From positions 808,471-872,470 of the forward strand of contig NW_006921539.1 in the NCBI RefSeq assembly GCF_000340215.1: a DNA stretch of 64,000 nt. The letters are read 5' to 3'. The stretch's first letter is position 1. Each line of letters starts with the position of its first letter. This DNA comes from Pseudocercospora fijiensis CIRAD86 (taxonomy: Eukaryota > Ascomycota > Dothideomycetes > Mycosphaerellales > Mycosphaerellaceae). Shown piece after piece: positions 60,101-64,000 of this stretch. A program made the translations under genes and the position numbers. The notes beneath the pieces are model-generated. The model was not told the DNA's origin. It ran no database searches and worked only from the letters and a program-made list of their open reading frames with translations.

Positions 60101-61715
60101 TTAGACGCTAACGATAACCCTAATTATAAGAAAGCTAACATTATAGGCGAGGCCGAGTTAAGCCTATTAGGACTTTGTTTTTTCTTACGCGACGACCTTA
60201 TCTATTTTAAGGACGATACCGACGGTAGAGAGAGGCTATACATCCCCCGCTCCCTATATAAGGAGGTCTTCTAAATAGCCTACGATTATTACTACTACGT
60301 AGGTTATTACCGCACTTACGCTCGTCTATACGCTAGCTTTTATATACGCCGGCTCGGACGCGAGGTCTCTAAGTATATCGCTTATTGCTCCGAGTATATC
60401 CTAAACTAGACGCTACGCTATCCTCTATACGGTAAATTGTAACTAATTAAATGCTAGCCTATTCTATAGTACGCTATTACTACGGACTAGGTTTATAGCC
60501 TACTACCTAACAAAGACAGCTACGATAGTTTCCTTACTAAGACGTATAAGTACTCTAAGCGCGTTATGCTACGCAAGTGCAAATTAACGTAGACGGCGTA
60601 GTAGTACGGCAGCGATTAGATCTAAGGACATATCGAAATAGAGCGCAACCTTCCGGCTATTATAATCGGCGACCGGGACCCTATTTAGCTTAGTAACACT
60701 TAAATGCTATAACTAATATTAATGTAAGGACTATCTAGCTATAGAGGCGAGAAGTCCTAAAGACAGCAGATTGCAGCCTTAGGTATTATGCACGTAATAG
60801 ACCCTAAGACCCTAAAAGGTAGGTATATACTACCCACTTTAAGTATAACTTTATAAAAGTAGCCTTTAAGAAGTTAGGTACGAGGTTCTTCGCAACGACG
60901 GCGTACTACCCTTAGTCGGACGGCTAGTCTAAGCGAACTAATTAGACCGTAGAAATCGCACTACGATTCTTTACCTCTAATTATCTAGACGCTAATTAAA
61001 CGGACGCACTTCCGTATATCTAGGCCGAGCTTAATAACGCTAGAAACGCCTCGACTAGAGAGATACCTAATATTCTAATTTAAGGATTTAAGACTAACTT
61101 AGACGCGCTAAACCCCCTTACCGAGCTCCCTACTAAGGACTACTTAGTATTAAGATAGGAGGTACGCGATTAGGCTACGGACTCTCTCGCGTAGGCGGCA
61201 GTAATAATAAAGGACCGATACGACCGCAAGCATCGCCCTATTTCCTTTAAGACGGGCTAGAAGGTACTACTTAAGCTATATAAGGGATACCGCCTACTAG
61301 GGAACCCTAATCGCAAGCTCTCTATATAGCGTACTAGACTATTTAAGGTGCTACGCCTAGTTAGCAACCTCGCGTACGAGCTCGATCTCCCCCTAGTAAT
61401 GCGCATCTACCCTATAATCTTAGTTTCGTAGCTAGAACTATACCCTAAGAGCCGTAACCTATACGACCGAGAGATGCTAGAGCCGGGCCTAGTAGATAAA
61501 GCACCCTTCGATAACGACTATCTATACCTAAAAGCGCTATATTACGAGATTAAAAAGCTCCTCGGACGTAGAGTCTCTAGAGGCAAGACGTAGTATCTAG
61601 TTAAGTAGCGTAGCTACGGTTACGCGTATAACGTTTAGTACGATGCCGATAACCTCTACGACTCGGCGGAACTCGTCTAGGAATACGATCGCCTCTACCT
61701 ATAGCAAGTACGATA
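54120..61715 (+). mobile_element. Chromodomain Ty3/gypsy retrotransposon relic (single gag-pol frame, plus strand)
   Basis: One frame can be followed from about 54122 to 60690; the same phase was checked at 54752, 55001, 55712, 57461, 58823 and 60671. Gag is at about 54.1-56.9 kb (Gln- and Arg-rich, with TAG at many former Gln codons). Protease VCLDIGATMLLIDKAFL is at about 57455. RT follows with GRTVVDIRGLNKI and the box YIDDIIIYS (about 58817). RNase H/tether comes next with HYRLGRLYRIPDALSRL. Integrase has the second catalytic Asp in IIGDRDP (60671) and AYYPxSDG (about 60905). Between these the phase shifts, with about 140 bp of unmatched sequence. The C-terminus (about 61540-61715) has a chromodomain-like YLVK-R-YGYAYNV-YDADNL stretch, placing it among chromoviruses. 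LTRs were not delimited. Confidence 0.85.
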
Positions 61716-61929
61716 GTAAGCGTTACGTTAGCAACCGGTACGTTAGCGAGCGCTATAATAGTAGGCACCAATAGCGCCGTCCCTAAGCGCGCTATAGTTA
61801 ATAGTAGGAGAACTATAGGCTCGGCCTTCTCGGAGGCCTAGCTTGCGCAACTCCTAAAGAATAGCTATATAGAAGGTTAACTAAGCAGTACTATACGCAA
61901 CAATAGGAATCTCTATCGCGGCATATTAC

Positions 61930-62230
61930 GTTATAGTACTATTGTCTATAATTAAATCGTACCCTACTTTACTTTATTTTGAAACATACCCTACTTTACC
62001 TTATTTTAATACAAAAATAGTTTACTTTATTGTCCTCCCCTATTGTCGCCCTAGAGCGCGTACCGACGCGCCCTATTATTATTATTAACGCATAACGCGT
62101 TCTATTATCGGACGGGCCGCACCGTATATATAAATAGCGCGGCGTAAGCGAGGTAAAGTTTGCGTTACAATAAGCGTAGAACGCCCTAGCAACGCCGCAA
62201 ATTCTTAGTTGCTACGTATATGCAATATAC
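61930..62230 (+). promoter_or_regulatory. LTR- or promoter-like segment between two retroelement relics
   Basis: Non-coding stretch with two 21-bp direct repeats (TACCCTACTTTA..TTATTTT at 61960-61980 and 61987-62007) and a TATA-like box TATATATAAATA at 62125-62136, followed about 100-200 bp later by an open gag-like frame on the same strand. This is the order expected for an LTR with its promoter. The partner LTR was not found in the window. Confidence 0.5.
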
Positions 62231-64000
62231 TAAATTCTCTCCGCTTATTTATTAGTATTACTAACATCCTTACTAAGCATACGCCGCCTTAACGACTAGC
62301 CCCGATAATACTATCTATCCCTAAAATAGAGCGCACCGAGCGCTACTATCCGCTAGCGGGCGAGCGCGGCCCTCCTATATAATAGCAATACGCCTATAAG
62401 AAAGACGAGCTCTTAGAGCTAAGCTAGTAGTAGGCACCGCAGCGTCGCAAGGTTAGCGGTCTACTGTTCGCCTTAGTACTACTACAAATCGAGCACTACG
62501 AGGACTATATTAGTACGCCTAAATATATCGCTTAGATAAACCTTAACAAAATCCTTTACGATAAGGTTCCGGCGGAGTTATACCGCGAGCTCGACCGACT
62601 ACTATTAGAAAACATTAGCAACTTCGTTAACGCTATAGTATAGGCACGAATCTATCGTACGCTACTACTACGCCTACTATTACGCAGAAGAACTTTACGG
62701 GTAAACCCTATTACCTTCAAGGACTTCTTCCTAAAGTACTACGGCTCCGATAGGGTATATATTATACGTATTCGTTTAATCGACCTCTCTAAACTTACCT
62801 ACCTACCTCTACCGCTACTCGACCCCGAAGCTAATCTATAGGACCGCAATACCTCGCGCTATATCGCTATCTTATTATAGTAGGGCGCTAGCGTTAACGG
62901 CTACGAGAGGGGTAACTACGCTAGCTAGGCTACGTTTTTCGACTTGCTATAGTTCTATTAGTTTCTAGACGATAAGCTAGACGTTGTTTAGGACAGCTAG
63001 CGATACCGCGTTATTGTCCCCGATCCCTAGTACGCTAAATTGTTCTACGATCTAATAGAGATCCCGGACTAGGTCCGTAACTATAATATCTACTACGCGA
63101 TCTAGACGCTCGCTAAACTCGACCTTACTCTAACGTCTTATAAGGAGAACGGTATACCCTTCGTAGTACCCTATACTTAGACTACGTTTCAACTTATAAG
63201 CGCCTTAGTTAGCTACGGCTTCGCAAAGAACGCCCTAGATAAGCTATACGAGATCCTTACCGGTATACTAGACTAGGACGAGACCGAGCTAAACCTTATA
63301 TCCGTATGCGTATAGATTGTATAGATCGTAGTACGTACGGTAGATAGACTAGAAAACGAAACGCTAGAGCAGGCCGACGAGCGCCTTAATTAGACTACAA
63401 ACTGCTACAACTTGCTAGGCTAGTTCGAGGAGGAATAGAACGTTACCGTAGAAGCGATAGTCTAGTAGTAGACAGCCGCGATATACGTAAAGGTATAAGA
63501 AAAGATTATTATACTTGAGCCCGTCGACCTAGTTACGTCTAATAGTACTAAATTGCTAGACGCCTACCCTAAGTAACTTGCCGCCTCCGCGCGATTTTAA
63601 ATAGAATGCCGCTACTAGAAGGAGCGCACCCTAACTTTAGTATATAGCCCTACTAAGATCGTAGAAATAATTAAGCCTAATACCTAGTAGATAGATTACT
63701 GCAATAATTAAGGATAGGTATAGGGCGATAAGGACCTTCCTTAGCGTTTTAGAGAAGCCGCAAATTAGTACTAATATACCTCGGACGCTATAGTAGCACG
63801 CGACGCTACCGCGCTTAACGCCGATACTAGCGCCGTAGAGTTAGCTACTACGCGCCCTAAGGGAAAGGCGGCCCTGCGCCCTAAGGGATTACCTATACTC
63901 TAGAGACATAAGAAGGAGCTTAAGAACTCTAACGACGCGACGTATTAGGATACTATTATAGTAGAAGAGTAGGAACTAAGAAAAGTAATTGTAGGTAAAA
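62230..64000 (+). pseudogene. RIP-killed gag-like frame, runs off the window
   Basis: A single phase continues from about 62230 to the window end (checked at 62329, 63541 and 63961), broken only by RIP-type TAG/TAA. The start ATG was not identified and may be mutated. The translated product is helical and charged (REL-R-LLENISNFVNAI, TFKDFFLKYYGSDR), with no zinc knuckle or RT inside the window. It resembles a capsid/gag ORF of a second LTR element downstream of the LTR-like segment. The assignment is by position and composition, not by a diagnostic motif. Confidence 0.5.

Larger units (their letters stand above)
52030..64000. repeat. RIP-degraded AT-rich transposon island 2 (continues beyond the window)
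   Basis: About 12 kb of sequence with the same RIP composition as island 1. It is dominated by plus-strand retrotransposon remains. I did not find the 278-bp repeat or the CCCCCGGGG motif here, so the two islands have at least partly different element content. Stretches at 53.56-54.1 kb and 61.75-61.93 kb have no identified content. Confidence 0.88.

Overview
This window is nuclear DNA of a filamentous ascomycete (Pezizomycotina). A Dothideomycete is my best guess, but that is inference. The evidence is: protein-coding genes with short GT-AG introns (47-68 bp, often with CTGAC/CTAAC-like branch sites); typical fungal families (class I myosin with an Arp2/3-binding acidic tail, AsaB-like oxidoreductase, rhodopsin-like 7TM protein, secreted glycosidases); and two long AT-rich islands of dead transposons with the mark of repeat-induced point mutation (RIP). 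In the islands CpA/TpG are depleted, TpA is abundant, CpG is kept, and reading frames are broken almost only by TAG/TAA at former Gln/Trp positions.

Layout. 0-24.4 kb is gene-rich: RFC2 (DNA clamp loader, +), MSH1 (mitochondrial MutS, -), class I myosin (-), NAD(P)H-hydrate epimerase (+), an orphan seven-helix membrane protein with six exons (+), a secreted GPI-type protein with an in-frame TAA (-), a D-2-hydroxyacid dehydrogenase (+), a small P-loop kinase-like protein (+), an AsaB/CmcJ-type oxidoreductase (-) and a secreted GH31 glycosidase (-). 24.75-41.5 kb is RIP island 1: a Tc1/mariner relic, an unidentified ~910-codon frame, a minus-strand Ty3/gypsy element, three copies of a ~278-bp repeat (one nested in the gypsy), an unidentified ~430-codon frame, and five copies of a CCCCCGGGG-centred near-palindrome. 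41.8-51.4 kb is gene-rich again: secreted six-hairpin glycosidase (+), galactose-1-phosphate uridylyltransferase (GAL7, +), an APC-family permease (-) and a rhodopsin-like 7TM protein (+). 52.0-64.0 kb is RIP island 2: unidentified frames, a plus-strand chromodomain Ty3/gypsy element with a ~6.6-kb continuous gag-pol frame, an LTR/promoter-like stretch, and a further gag-like frame that runs off the window.

Themes. RFC2 and MSH1 are convergent DNA-maintenance genes. The two secreted glycosidases (GH31 and six-hairpin) lie head-to-head on either side of island 1, so the island probably grew inside a divergent promoter. GAL7 and a permease follow on the right. Gene models were corrected by hand at splice junctions: a first exon of only ATG in myosin, a 10-nt micro-exon in GH31, and an intron with 10-bp direct repeats at its borders inside a Walker A motif. 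No rRNA, tRNA, CRISPR or prokaryotic-type system was seen.
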